DNA of 64,000 nt, taken from positions 52,367,561 to 52,431,560 of the forward strand of contig NC_088775.1 in NCBI RefSeq assembly GCF_954871325.1, given 5' to 3'. A program made the translations under genes and the position numbers. Position 1 is the stretch's first letter, and the number at the start of each line of letters is the position of its first letter. Positions 33,297-44,370 of the stretch are shown here, one piece after another. Below the pieces are notes generated by a model. It saw only the letters and a list, made by a program, of their open reading frames with translations. It was not told where the DNA came from and made no database searches. Source of the stretch: Gordionus sp. m RMFG-2023. Lineage: Eukaryota > Nematomorpha > Gordioida > Chordodea > Parachordodidae.

Positions 33297-35153
33297 CGGC
33301 CCTAAACCCGGCCCGTATTTTAAATATATCCGGGCCGGTCCGGGCCTAAGATTATTAAACCCGGGCCGGGCCTTAATATTTTTTTATAAAATTTTTTACA
33401 TTATGAGTTAATGGTTATAAGATTATATTATATTATAGTTATGATTAATATAATATTGGGTGATGGTTAACACTACCTAACACCCACAAATCGATCTAAT
33501 GATTAATTTCCTGCAAATTTATTCAAAGTATTAATATATTTTTTTATAATTCATATCTAAATTTTTACTACCAAAACAATCAAATAAAGGAATATCATAA
33601 ATAAGCCCCAATATTCAAGTATTATTAATATATTTTTTTATAATTCATATGTAAATTTTTAGAATATATTTTACCAAAACAATCAAATAAAGGAATATCA
33701 CTTCTTGAAGTTTGTAATACCTTTCAAAGCGAAAAAGGAGAAATAAAATTGATTTTACTTAATATAAAGCATTTTTTAATTGAAAAATTTGTTTTACACA
33801 AGTATCATTTTATTTCTCTTTTTCTCTGTCCCAAATTCAAGCAATTAAGTATGTTGTCAGGGACAGATCGTAAGATGACGGAAAACTATATAAAAGATTA
33901 TATTAAATTACAAGAGGCTCAGGAAGTAAATGAAATACCATCTACCAGTCAAATTACGATTGTTGTTAAACAAACTGAATCGTTTTATGACAAATGGGGC
34001 CATGGTAATTCTGGTAATATGTCAATACCCGATGATGAATATTATAATTACATAAATAAAAAAATTGATGAAACATTTAAGGTGGATAATTTGTTAGAGT
34101 GGTGGGCGGCTCATCAAAGCGAATTTTCAATTTTAGCAAAATTTGGCAAAACGGGTATTGGCAATTCCTGCTTCAAGTGCAAGCTGTGAGCGGAATTTTT
34201 CCACTACTGGGAGAATTCTTGAAGAAAGAAGAAGTAATCTTCAACCTGATAAGGTAGATATGCTTCTCTTTCTTCATGATAATTTGTGAATTTTTAATAT
34301 CTTTCTTGAGTATAGGGTTTCGTCAATCATGCTGGTTTCTATGCTTAATTTAATACAAACATAAAATAATAAATGTTAGTAAAAAGAACTAAAATATTCT
34401 AAACTACTTTGCAAACTGTCAAATATTTATTGAATTTATTATATTTACCTTGAGTCATTAAAGTTTTTAATCCAACATTTTTCATTATTTTTTTTTACAA
34501 TATTATATAATACAATTATCTTCTTTTGTTAAAAATTTATATTATAAAATAAATTATATTAATATTGTGCAATTAGATTATATTTTCAAAATACTATTTA
34601 TTATACATGCATTTTTTTAAATAGCGATTTATTTTTATTTTATAAATTAAATAGTAAATTAAATACAATATATTATATTCTCAAAATATTTTCCATTTTT
34701 ATAAATTAAATGTTAGTTTTATTTTTTTTAAATGTAATATAAAATATAGTATATGACAAATATTATTACCATTTTTATGAATATTAGTTTTATTTTTATA
34801 AATGCAATATAAAATATAGTATATGCTCAAAATATCCATTTTTATAAATAACAGTTTTATAATTTTTGTAAATTCAATATAATATTCTCAAAATATTAGC
34901 TTTTTACATGTATTTTTTGAATAATAAGCGATAATACTCGCTGAAAAATATGGTAAAATACCTCATAGGTGAATTTTTGTATATACCAGGTTGAATATAA
35001 TTTTAAAAAATTCCGAGCCGGGCCTTAAATTTTTAAATCCGGGCCGGGGGGGCCGTAAAAAATTTTATTTTAAATATCCGGGCTGGGCTGGGCCGGGCCT
35101 AAAAAATTTAAAACCGGGCCGGGCCGTGCAAATGGTACCTCTGCAGGTCTCTG
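33297..35153 (+). mobile_element. hAT transposon, GGCCCGG-ended, inside Harbinger 1
   Basis: The right end is complete, GGTACCTCTGCAGGTCTCTG at 35134-35153. The left end begins in the GGCCC box, and the CAGAGACCTGCAG tip seems lost. Both ends carry 100-200 bp of GGGCCGGGCC-type sequence. The interior has a transposase C-terminus (33749-34290), a duplicated segment of about 95 bp (33526 and 33623, with AAACAATCAAATAAAGGAAT), and AT-rich filler (34291-34930, no gene). It is the longer relative of the MITE at 21523-22141. Confidence 0.8.
33749..34290 (+). pseudogene. hAT transposase C-terminal part
   Basis: The open frame 33749-34189 ends with VDNLLEWWAAHQSEFSILAK. After a frame change at about 34160 the sequence continues as AIPASSASCERNFSTTGRIL, then ERRSNLQPDKVDMLLFLHDN and a stop. 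This is the hAT C-terminal dimerisation domain (LLxWWxxHxxxFPxLAxLAxxxLxIPASSAxxERxFS). The catalytic N-terminal two thirds are absent, so the copy is a remnant. The domain assignment is secure. Confidence 0.9.
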
Positions 35154-35383
35154 ATTAAAATATTAAATATCAATATTTATTTAAATAAGAGCAAATTAAA
35201 ATAATAAAATTCCCCTTAAAATTTAATTAATATTCATTAAAATCATTTTTTATAGGAGTTTATTCCATTAAAATTAATTTAGATTAACTCATTAAAAAAT
35301 TGCTGCAAAAAATTATATCTAATCAAATGCTTTTATTTAAAAATCATTCCTTTAGGATTTAAAATAAATTTGATTAAATCCTG

Positions 35384-35825
35384 CAACCCTAATGCTGAAC
35401 ATTTTCAAAAAAAATCGAACACGTTCAAACGGTCATTGGAAAAAATGGAATGCGTTCACGTTCACCTTCAAAAAAAGTAACGCATTCACGTTCGTTCAAA
35501 ACTTTACGAATAAATTTAAAATATCATTTTATATTTCATTTAATGTAAATAAATGCCATATATTTATTGACATAATATATTAGCCATGTTTAAAATTAAA
35601 AGTTTTCAGTAAATAAAAAAATATTTTTATTATTAAAAAAATTTTCTTATTAATTTTTAAATATATAAAATTAATATTTTTATTATTAAAAAAATTTTCT
35701 TATTAATTTCTAATAAGTATATAAAATTAATATTTTTTATTTAATGAATAAAATGGTTTTTCTAAAATAGAACGAACGTAAAAAACGAACACGTTCAAGT
35801 TCAAAGTTTGTTAAAATTAAAAGGA
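35384..35825. mobile_element. CGTTC-rich MITE
   Basis: The left end, AACCCTAATGCTGAACATTT with GTTCAAACG, GCGTTCACGTTCACC and GCATTCACGTTCGTTC, is full of GAACGT/ACGTTC words. The right end has GAACGAACGTAAAAAACGAA and CACGTTCAAGTTC. The reversed relative is at 51905-52730. About 440 bp, non-coding; the frame at 35392-35583 is repeat sequence. Flanking 35826-36446 is AT-rich with a C9 run at about 35991 and no gene. Confidence 0.65.
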
Positions 35826-36446
35826 TCGTTTTCATCATTTTTTTCAACTAAATATCCTCCAATTTAAAATGGTCATATCTCATTAAATTTTTTATTAAGC
35901 GTTGATATTTTAAACATCTTATTTAAATTAATTTTAAACAAATTATATAATAAACATATAAGATTTAAAAAATCGAAGATATATGATAGCCCCCCCCCAG
36001 GGCGAAAAATCTCCACAGATAATAAAAAGAATATTATCAGTATAAAAGTCAATAAAAATACGAAAAAAACAATAAAATATTTATTTAATCTTCAGTAGTT
36101 AGTATATCATATTTTTCTTAATAATGTGAAAAACAAAGTAGGTCATAAGCCTTATCCTAAAAAAAAAACTTTCCAATAAAGTTACATAAAACTTTGTAAA
36201 AAAAATAAAAGTTTGCATAAAATAGGAAGCTGCAGGATAAAAAAAATCAAATGGAAATAGGTTTTTTTGTGTAAAACATTTAAATTCGGAGTGCAGTTAT
36301 ATGACCAACAAAATATCTCGAAGATTTAAAAATATCGAAAATAAACTTTTTTCTAGTAAATTTTGAAAAAAATATGTATAAATTCTAATTTACTCGTATA
36401 TAATTTTTATTTTATTTATTTTTTTAAATTAAATTCATAAACTAAC

Positions 36447-36685
36447 CAATTTCGTTTGATGAGTGACGCCGCCCTATTGCAGCTAAGTAAGGCCGATGAT
36501 GCGGGTCCCGTATATATTGAGACCGATGTGTTGATCTTAGAGAGGGCTTTATTGTAACTAGTTATAGCTCGATCGAAACGCGAAGCTCTAAAATATTGAT
36601 TCGCTTCTTCTTTGAGCTTTAACACGAGCGGATCTGTATCGGCTGACGGAGGTAGCAAGGAAAATGGATTTGAGAGAACATTTTT
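36447..36685 (-). CDS. TPR-repeat protein, single internal exon (partial)
   Basis: A minus-strand exon bounded by a splice acceptor (pyrimidine-rich stretch ending CACTTAG before 36685) and a donor, TTG|GTTAGT, after 36447. It is phase 0 at the start and phase 2 at the end. It reads NVLSNPFSLLPPSADTDPLV, then KLKEEANQYFRASRFDRAIT and SYNKALSKINTSVS, and after a short linker ALLSCNRAASLIKRN. This is a tetratricopeptide repeat helix pair plus the next helix (A-N-x-x-F/Y, F-x-x-A-I-x-x-Y, L-x-x-N-R-A-A), as in co-chaperone-type TPR proteins. Codon usage is less AT-rich than its surroundings, and the frame is clean, unlike neighbouring transposon genes. Other exons were not found; a short ATG frame at 36908 (MTPDYNALPHLPF) is a possible but phase-incompatible first exon. 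It lies between the Harbinger 1 ends. Confidence 0.7.
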
Positions 36686-37389
36686 CTAAGTGCGCAACAT
36701 GTGAAGAAGAATGAAAAAATTGCTTAATTTATGACCTTTTGTATCTCACGATTTGCAATTTTTATACCTCATTTTTATAACATTTCTCACGGGGCCATAA
36801 AATATAAAAACGCTTCAAAACTAAAGAAAACTTGATAAATGAAATAAGATGTATGGGACCATAACTACGAAAGGGTAAATGCGGCAAGGCATTATAATCG
36901 GGAGTCATTATAATAATTGTAATATTGTTGAGCTGTGTTCTGCGATCCAAATAAAAATTATCAAGGAAAATAATTGTAATCAATGAAAAGTGAAAAAAAG
37001 GCTTGATTCTTGAAGTTTTAGATGCTCATAATTGATTATGAAAATCGTTGTTTAAACGAATAACACGCAAATTAAATGTTTTATGTTTTGTTCCCTTTTC
37101 CTTCTGTTAAAAATAATAAATTAGGATAAAAAAAAATATTGTTATTATTTAAAGCCTAAAGATATTTCGGATAGGCCCATATTTTATTTATTTATTTTTT
37201 TAAGTTTGTAAAAAAAAGAAATTTTTATTTTAAAATTTATCTCATAATTATATTAATTATTCTGACTATAAATGAACATATTTTATAAAAGATACTATAT
37301 CTATAATCTATATAAAAATATATAATTAAAAGAAGGGAAATAAAATAATAATAATTTAAGATAATTTATAAAAAAAATTATTTTAAAAA
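36686..37389. other. AT-rich stretch upstream of the TPR exon
   Basis: No confident coding sequence. The minus-strand frame 36983-36762 begins with in-frame residues that look less random (MTPDYNALPHLPFRSYGP) but then becomes low complexity. This could be a 5' exon or leader of the TPR gene. Confidence 0.35.
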
Positions 37390-37830
37390 TTAGGTATGAT
37401 CGACAGGGCTTAATGACCCAGGTATGAATATGCAGTTAGAACGACAGATTTCAGTTAATATTCTCTGCCGAAGGTAGAAGCCTTCTTTTGGATCACCTGT
37501 GATTACACGTAACCTTTGCTCTATTGTTTTGAATAATTTGAGGGCTTGGGGTCCATATGATCCACAGGTGTCTGAGACTACTGGAACTAACAAAACATTA
37601 TTATGGTTGCTATATTTGTTTGTTTTTGTATTTTGGGCTTTCGTAATAAATTTGGAGGAAAATGATCTGGCAAAACGATCCACACAAGTATAATACCAGG
37701 TAAGAGGTAGAACTTGTTTCCAATGGTGGTGTTTTTGCCAACTCACTTCTATCTCAAAGAATTGAAAGGAGTGAACTCCCGATTCCACCTCCGAAGCTGT
37801 TGCCAAATTCTATTTAAAGTTATATTTTCA
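37390..37830 (-). pseudogene. LINE endonuclease C-terminal fragment
   Basis: The open frame 37806-37390 reads WYYTCVDRFARSF near its start and later NVLLVPVVSDTCGSYGPQAL, then RVITGDPKEGFYLRQRI and a stop. It corresponds to the last 130 residues of the LINE protein at 14900-15250 (WDFTCVSSFP, IFTPIVISSLG, RALTSETKEFYFLKQ), but it is clearly a different, better-conserved lineage of the same clade. It overlaps the end of the MADF frame, so the LINE copy probably landed there, 5'-truncated. Confidence 0.8.
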
Positions 37831-39223
37831 CCTATCTCTTGATTGTCATCTAATGTAATGTCACATAGAGGAATTGAATTTGTAGATAAATTGGATATTT
37901 GATTTCTTGGTGTTAAACTTTGGTTTAAAAATGATAATGCTTCATAAAAAGGCCATAAGGATTTGTATGGTGGTCCTGCAGAACCACTAGGACTCTCCAA
38001 TGATTTTTTGTATTCTTTATTGTAATAATCTCGTAGATTATTCCATTTAGTTTTGAGATCATCACCTAAAAATATATAATAGAGGTAAAATTTTTAGCAC
38101 AATTAATGAAAATGCTAAATTTAATTAAAAAATTAAGTTGATTATCATTGTAAAAACCAAATTTAAGAAAAAATATTAAGCATCTATATGAGATAATATA
38201 AATTAACCAAGGTCTAGAAAATAGAAGAAGAAGAGACAAATGGAATTGTAAATAAAATGCTATTATAATTAATTCAAAAAATTCTATATGACTTTACTCA
38301 TTTATTTAAATAATTAGAATTAATATCAATACATTATATTATAAAAGGTAAAACTGTTAGCTCATAATGAAAGTGCTAAATTTAATCTAAAAATTAAGTT
38401 GCTCTATAAATGATTATTAGATTATCATTGTAAAAACCAAATTTTAGATAAAAAAAAAGCATCTATACGAGATAATATAAATTAAATTATTTTTACCAAG
38501 GACTAGAAAATAGAAGAAGAAGAGACAAATGGAATTGTAAATAAAATGCTATTATAATTAATTCAAAAAATTCTTTATGACTTTTCTCATTTATTTAAAT
38601 TAATAATTAGAATTAATATCAATACATTATATTATAAAAGGCAAAACTGTTAGCTCATAATGAAAGTGTTAAATTTAATCTAAAAATTAAGTTGCACTAT
38701 AAATGATTATCATTGTAAAAACCAAATTTTAGAAAAAATATTAAGCATCTATATGAGATAATATAAATTAAATTATTTTTACCAAGGTCTAGAAAATAGA
38801 AGAGACAAATGGAATCGTAAATAAAATGCTTTTACAATTAACTCAAAAAATTCTATATGAATATTCTCACTTATTTAAATTAAAAATTAGAATTACACTT
38901 ATTTAAATTAAGAATTAGAATTACACTTTTTTAAATTAAGAATTAGAATTACACTTATTTAAATTAAGAATTAGAATTAATTTCAATACATTATATTATA
39001 AATAAGAGCACTAGAATAATACGTTTTTCACCAAGCTGCAAGCCAAGATCACTCCAAAATTAGGCTTTCTTTTTTGAATCCTTATAATCATTCTCCATTT
39101 TATCATAAATATATTTACAATACAATCTCTTACACTTTCTATGAAATTTATTGTATTAATTTTCATATATATTATATGACGTTTTGAACGTTCTTTAAAT
39201 ATTAAAGCCGGATAAAAAGTCAA
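37749..39223 (-). pseudogene. Harbinger MADF/Myb-like accessory protein
   Basis: Two exons are readable. The first, around 39180-39030, gives NFIESVRDCI and, in shifted frames, YDKMENDYKDSKKKPNF, the start of a MADF domain (I-x-x-V-x-x-x-x-x-L-Y-D, then D-Y-x-D). The second starts at a clear acceptor (ATATTTTTAG before 38065) and reads DDLKTKWNNLRDYYNKEYKK, then SLESPSGSAGPPYKSLWPFY and EALSFLNQS, the rest of the domain (W-x-x-L-R-D-x-Y, W-x-F-Y-E-x-L-x-F-L). The sequence between (38066-39010) is a tandem repeat array and behaves as an intron. MADF proteins accompany the Harbinger nuclease and bind the transposon DNA with it. Frame changes in exon 1 and the LINE fragment at its 3' end mean it is dead. 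Confidence 0.8.
38100..38975. repeat. Tandem array in the MADF intron
   Basis: Three units of roughly 240-280 bp share ATTATCATTGTAAAAACCAA, GCATCTATAYGAGATAATAT, AGAGACAAATGGAATYGTAA and AATTCAAAAAATTCTWTATG. At the right end a 28-30 bp unit, ATTTAAATTAAGAATTAGAA, repeats about four times (38865-38975). Confidence 0.8.
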
Positions 39224-39618
39224 AATCTTTTGACTTCATTAATTTGCTGGATACGTTTTGAAGACGGAACCAGGGGCGGACTGGCCATAAGACCCAGTGG
39301 GCATTATGCCCACGAGGCCGCGAGAAAATGTCGATTTTGAGGCCGATGAGAAAAAAATATCAAAAAAGAGGCCGGTAGGAAAAAAAATATTATTTTGTTC
39401 ACATTATTTTCTCTTATCATTTATTTATTTTTAATGATATCTATTATTTTAATATAACATTCCCTGAGAAGAATTATCATGTCGTTTACTATATTTGAAT
39501 GCATAAAATATATATTACGTCGCTTGACGCTATATATCATTTACCACGTGCTTTTCGTTTTTTTTCAAAGGAAGTGAAAACGCTTATGTTTGAGTTTGAG
39601 TAGAGTGAAAGCTAAGTT

Positions 39619-41951
39619 TTGATTAATTTATTATATTTACAACCAATAAACATCAAATATGATAAATTATATCATCGAATGGTAATGAGTGAAAAAATAC
39701 CTAGAAAATGGATTACCATAAAAATTATATGCAATAAAGCCCAAACTGTGTACTGCTCAATCTGTCTGGCATTTGCAGTATGTAAAAACACTTTCACAAC
39801 AGGCTCTACAAATTTTCGTCACATGCACTCAGTTATTAAAATACATGAAAATTCAAAAGTGCATATTAGTGCTGTCGAGGCCTACCTTTCAAAAAACCAG
39901 TCATTTAATAATTCAATTAGCGTTAAAATATTAAATGAAAAAAATCGACAAATTCATAACAATACATAATAAAATAAATATTTGAGATAATTAAGTTTTT
40001 AGGTAAACAAAACTTACCATACAGTGGATTAAATGCTACCGAAACACTTAGCCTCTTTGATAATGAAAATTTAAATCCTGGCAATTTCCTGGAAATGATC
40101 CGTATTATATCAAAGAATGATCAAATACTTAGAGATCATTTAGAGAAGGCTATTTTAAAAAGCAAACGTAGAAAAGATACGCTTAAAATGTCTAACAAAT
40201 CAAAATCGAAGGGAAGAGGTTCTCTCATAACCTTGTTGTCAAAAACAACTGTCAACAAAGTTATTGATGCTGTTCTTGATCAAATCTGGAATTTAATAAA
40301 AAAGGAGAATGGTAACAAACGGTTAAGTTTGCCAATGGATAGTACTCAAGACATTTGCGTTTATGATCAAGCAACCATACAATACATATTTAATGGTAAA
40401 AAAACAGAAAGGCTTTTTGCACTTACAAAAGTTACGAACTCTTCTGGAAAAGGATTTTTTGATATCTTGAGGGAATGCTTTTTAAAACATGAAATTCAAA
40501 TGAGAAATATAATTGGAGAATCATTTGATGGTACTGCAAATATGCGGGGGGAATTTGTTGGGTTGCAAGCTCTTATTAGATAAGAGGCTCCAGGTAGCTT
40601 GTATATTTGGTGTTATAGTCACATATTAAATCTCTGTATATGTGATTCATGCGATAATATTGAAGGCAAAATTTTATTTGGATTATTGAACAGACTAGCA
40701 ACTTTCTATGGTGAATCATATAAAAGGATGGACGCTTGGGTGAAACAGAATAACTCAACTGGCCAAAATAAACTGAGAAGGCTGCAAAAAATAGGTAAGA
40801 CAAAGTGGTGGGCACGTGAAAAAGCCCAAATGGATATATGGCAAAGAGAGCTTACTTCCAATAACGATATGTGCACTTCAATTTATAATAGATAATAAAT
40901 CATTTGAGGCAAAAACCTCATCAGAAGCGCAGTCGTTGATAGATAATTTATGTAAATTTAAGACTCTTAGTACAGCTGTAATATATTTAGAAATTTTTGA
41001 AAATAAGGCCATTGTCATTGTATCTTCAAACCAAAAATTTAGATATTTTGTCGGCATGGAAGATGATAGAAGATGCTAAGTCTTCTGTGTCATCGATAAC
41101 TATTACATCAATTCAAAATAAAGCAATAAAAATGGCTTCTGATTTAAATGAAACACTTTCATATTTAAAGCTTCCGGAGAGTATCTGTGTACAGACTGCT
41201 CTGCCAAAAATCGAATAGGACGAGCAAAGAGAATATATAGTGATGAAGGCCAGGATGAACGTCCTCAAAAATCGATTGACCTTTATAGGGTTGAAGTATT
41301 TCGTCCTATAATTGATCAAATTATAAACAGTTTGTCGGAACGCTTTTCTGCGAATAGAGAGCTTATTTTGAATGTGCGATATTTGCATCCAAGGCATTTT
41401 GATGACATAAATAGTAAAGGTATTTCTGAAATGGCCTTGGAAAAACTGGTGTAATTGGCAAATATATCGAGTGATAAATTACATAACGAATTGTGTTCAT
41501 TTTCTAGTGTATTCAAAGATTTAATAGCAGAATTAAATGAAACAGACGATGATATCTTATGTACAAGTGAGGAGTCAAACGAAGAAGATGGAATACTACA
41601 ATATGATAATAACTCGAAGTGTGATAAATGTAACAATATGATAATAACTCGAAGTGTGATAAATGTAACAATTGTTTAATATGGGTGTATGAAATTCTTA
41701 AGAGGTACAATATGCATAAAAGTGCATACACTAATTTATTTTTGGCGTATGAATACATTTTAACTTTATCATTTACGTAGGTTAATTGCGAGAGAACATT
41801 TAGCAAATTGAAAATTATAAAAAATAGGCTGAGAGCTAATATAGGCCAAGAAAAATTAGAAGCATTTTTAATGATGTCAGTTGAACGAGAACTATTATCG
41901 CAGATTGAAATAGAAGATATTCTTTTTATTTACGCAAAGGTTCAAAGTTAA
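39619..41951 (+). pseudogene. hAT transposase with TTF-type zinc finger (ZMYM-like)
   Basis: The N-terminus, RKWITIKIICNKAQTVYCSI followed by CLAFAVCKNTFTTGSTNFRH and HENSKVH, is a TTF-type zinc finger. The frame 40095-40583 contains the first catalytic aspartate in LSLPMDSTQDICVYDQATIQ, then GESFDGTANMRGEFVGLQAL with the next conserved D-G-x-x-N-M-x-G. After an in-frame TAA at 40580-40582 it continues WCYSHILNLCICDS, then KTKWWAREKA at about 40800. The C-terminal VNCERTFSKLKIIKNRLRAN followed by IGQEKLEAFLMMSVERELL (41779-41900) is the dimerisation region. Stops and frame changes number at least five (for example the stops at about 39967, 40580 and 41216), so it is inactive but not very old. 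Minus-strand frames here are shadows. Confidence 0.9.
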
Positions 41952-42214
41952 TGAGAGATTTATTAACATAAAAATTATATATTATTAATTCATTTATTTA
42001 AATCTTATTTATATCTATTACAAAATGATCTCTAATTTTATATAAAGCAACAATTTTATTCTCTGTGCAATATTGTATAATTGTTATAATTTTATATGTG
42101 TAATTAATTGATTTTATATATTGAGTATGTATTATATTATATTATATTTAACATGTGATGTATGATTTGATTTTATAGTGCAATATCCTTGTAAATCTAA
42201 TATAAAATATATAT

Positions 42215-42300
42215 GTGCAATGAATATTTTTTTAATATGTGCAATGAATATTTTTTTATATGTGCAATGAATATTTTTTTATGTATTCAATGAATATGAT
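42215..42300. repeat. Short tandem repeat, GTGCAATGAATATTTTTTTA unit
   Basis: Three to four copies of TGTGCAATGAATATTTTTTT, period about 27, in the 3' part of the hAT element. Confidence 0.8.
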
Positions 42301-42435
42301 TTTGGATGTGCAATTTTTTAAAATAAAATATATGATTATCATCGTCTCATTATTCTTTTCTTTTTTTTAAATGTATATTGTTTGAACCTATAAAAAATAA
42401 CAAGTAATAAAAATATATAATTTAAAGAAGCCATT

Positions 42436-42516
42436 TAAGGGAACCCGGCCGAAGGCCGGGCGAAAGTGGGCCGAAGGCCCGCAAAATAAAGGGTATGGGG
42501 GCGAAGCCCCCTTAAA
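42436..42516. repeat. Three consecutive GC hairpins with GAA loops
   Basis: CCCGGCCGAAGGCCGGG, then GGGCCGAAGGCCC, then GGGGGCGAAGCCCCC. Each is a perfect stem around GAA, inside otherwise AT-rich DNA near the right end of the hAT element. They are probably subterminal structures used by the transposase. There is no T run after them to suggest termination. Confidence 0.75.
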
Positions 42517-42609
42517 AATGAGGCCGTTATAAAAAATGCCCACGAGACGTCGCCAGTCCGCCGGAACGTATCAGAACGGACGCACTATGAACATTTATAT
42601 CATTTTTAA

Positions 42610-42839
42610 GGTTAATGATGCTTACTACCTTAAGGTACTACCTATCAAATTTTTTCTTCATTTTTCATTTGGATGGGCACTACCAAATATATTTATAATA
42701 TATATTTGAAAAATCGTGATTTAAATATTAAATAATTAGGGTCTTATTAAATTTTAATAAATTTTGGTCGATATTTAGCAAATTAGGTTGGTATTTAGAA
42801 TATTTCCATACATTCACTTGGTAGTAAGCATCATTAACC
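42610..42839. mobile_element. Mutator-like MITE with 9-bp target duplication
   Basis: A 230-bp element with 20-bp perfect inverted ends, GGTTAATGATGCTTACTACC, flanked on both sides by CATTTTTAA (42601-42609 and 42840-42848). A 9-bp duplication is typical of Mutator-like elements. It is non-coding. The internal AAATATTTATAATATATATT region is simple AT. It lies 70 bp inside the right end of Harbinger 1. Confidence 0.85.
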
Positions 42840-42912
42840 CATTTTTAATGAATTTGACTTTTGACTGAACGGATGTAAAAACGGATCCGTCTCCACTATG
42901 AATGAAGCCTAA

Positions 42913-43690
42913 AAAAAAATTTCGGGCCGGGCCGGACAATTTATATAAGCAGGACCTTGCTCTCTAATTTTTAATTTAATTTTATTAGGCTGGCCCGGGA
43001 ATTAAAATTTTGATTTATTTATTTTGAATTCCAAGCTAATATTTTGATTAATATAAACCCGTCTAATTTGGGCTCTTAGTAATTTGGGAAGTCTCTAATT
43101 CGACAAACCTATTAATTGCTATTAGAAATTTTTAGGCAATTACCAACTTTGAAAAGTGGGCAGATTTCAACTTTTGTCCACTTGTGTAAGATTATATTAA
43201 GTGAGAATTGTTGCATTTATTCATTTATATTATTAAATTTTATCATCACTTTAAAACTATTTATGTCAAATAACAAAATTAACAAGAAAATAACTATGTT
43301 AATTAAATGTGGTTATTAAATTTTTAAATCATTATACTCAAAAAGAATGAGCTAAAAGATATAATTTTTCTAAAGGAACTGTTCACAATATCCATAAATT
43401 TAAAGTGGACATTATCAAGAGGCAAAAACATATTGTACTAAATAAATAAACAAAGTCAATATTTTATTTCTATTTTTATAGGTTGTACATAATTATAATC
43501 TTGGTTCCAAAGGTGCCCAATTTAAACATGCTTGACTTTAGATATTAAAAATGTGATGCCAAAAGAGATCTGCAAAGCCCGGCCCACTATAAATTTTTAC
43601 TTAAGTTGCCTGGCCGCTGAAATTTTTGTCCGACCCGGCCAAATTTAAAAAAAATTTGCCAGAAGCCTAGTCGTTGAGAAAATACTAATC
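42913..43690. repeat. Fragments of GGCCCG-type hAT ends
   Basis: TTTCGGGCCGGGCCGGACAA with AGCAGGACCTTGCTCTCTAA directly abuts the right end of Harbinger 1. GGCTGGCCCGGG follows at about 42990, and AGAGATCTGCAAAGCCCGGC at 43564 with GACCCGGCC inside. These are partial ends, probably of two decayed MITEs. The frame 43116-43319 shows nothing recognisable. Confidence 0.5.
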
Positions 43691-43949
43691 TTTGTAACCC
43701 AATCCCTAGAATCCTATCATAATCAAGCTGGGATATGTCATTAAGAAAACAATCTTTTAAATATTATTTATTTTAAATTTTAAAAAAATTATAATTTCTT
43801 AAAATAAAAACTTAAATATTTTATGAATATTTTTAAATAAAAAATTTATTAATTGAATGAACTAAATGAAAACGTTTAATTACAAAATTTGTCTGAATTA
43901 AAAATAACTCCGCTAACGTATTTTATTCACGAACGCGTCCACGAAATAA

Positions 43950-44370
43950 AAGAAAATCAAAAAATGAGGTAAAAGGAGAAGAAAATGGAGTAAAATTGAA
44001 TAAAAAATCCAAAAACAAATTTATTTAGATCTTAAAAAATTAATAAAAAGTGGTACTAAAAAATTTAATTAAAATTAAAATAATATAAACTTAAAATTTG
44101 AGTTGAAATGAAACAAAATCGAAAAAAGTCAATAAAAGGTAAAAATGTAGCTAAATTAAATTAAAGTAATCAAAAATCGAGTAGTAATGAACGAAAGTCG
44201 GAAATGGTCAAAGGAAAAGGGAAAAAATTAAAGTCTCTATAATATAATGAAAAAATCGAAAATAGAATTATTTAGATTATAAAAAAATTAATAAAAAGTT
44301 CTGAAAAATTCAATGAAAATAAAAAAGAATCGAAAAAATACTCAAAAATCAAATTGAAATCGTTGTATAC
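43950..44370. repeat. A-rich, purine-skewed degenerate repeat
   Basis: The plus strand is strongly A/G biased. Words such as AAAAATCGAAAA and TTTATTTAGAT.TTAAAAAATT followed by AATAAAAAGT recur about 260 bp apart (about 44020 and 44270). No gene. 44380-44816 is plain AT-rich DNA. Confidence 0.5.

Larger units (their letters stand above)
39271..42559 (+). mobile_element. ZMYM/TTF-type hAT transposon inside Harbinger 1
   Basis: The left end is CAGGGGCGGACTGGCCATAA and the right end GACGTCGCCAGTCC. GGACTGGC is shared in inverted orientation, and both sides also share the inner GTGGGCAT/ATGCCCAC. Flanks are GACGGAAC (39263-39270) and GCCGGAAC (42560-42567), a 7-of-8 target duplication. It carries a long transposase remnant (39619-41951), AT-rich 3' sequence with a short tandem repeat, and three GC hairpins near the right end. 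CAGGGGCGGACTGG is the known terminal type of this hAT group. Confidence 0.85.
32323..42909. mobile_element. Composite PIF/Harbinger transposon 1
   Basis: The ends are inverted: GGCTGCATTCATAGTGG on the left and CCACTATGAATGAAGCC on the right. Both then carry GACGGATCCG and a T-rich run. TAA flanks both sides (32320-32322, 42910-42912), as expected of Harbinger insertions. Inside are a Harbinger nuclease remnant at the left (32459-33234, plus strand) and a MADF accessory gene at the right (39223-37749, minus strand), the standard two-gene plan. The 10.6 kb length comes from later insertions: two hAT elements, two MITEs, a LINE tail and a TPR exon. A 3-bp duplication in AT-rich DNA is weak evidence by itself; the matching TIRs and the gene order carry the call. 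The alternative is that the two ends belong to different elements. Confidence 0.7.

Noticed and set aside
40576-41806. Minus-strand frames across 40576-41806
   Set aside because: They are shadows of the plus-strand hAT transposase, whose motifs are clear, and they show no domain of their own.
42436-42516. GC hairpins read as bacterial-type terminators
   Set aside because: The window is eukaryotic, there is no T run after the stems, and they lie within a hAT end.
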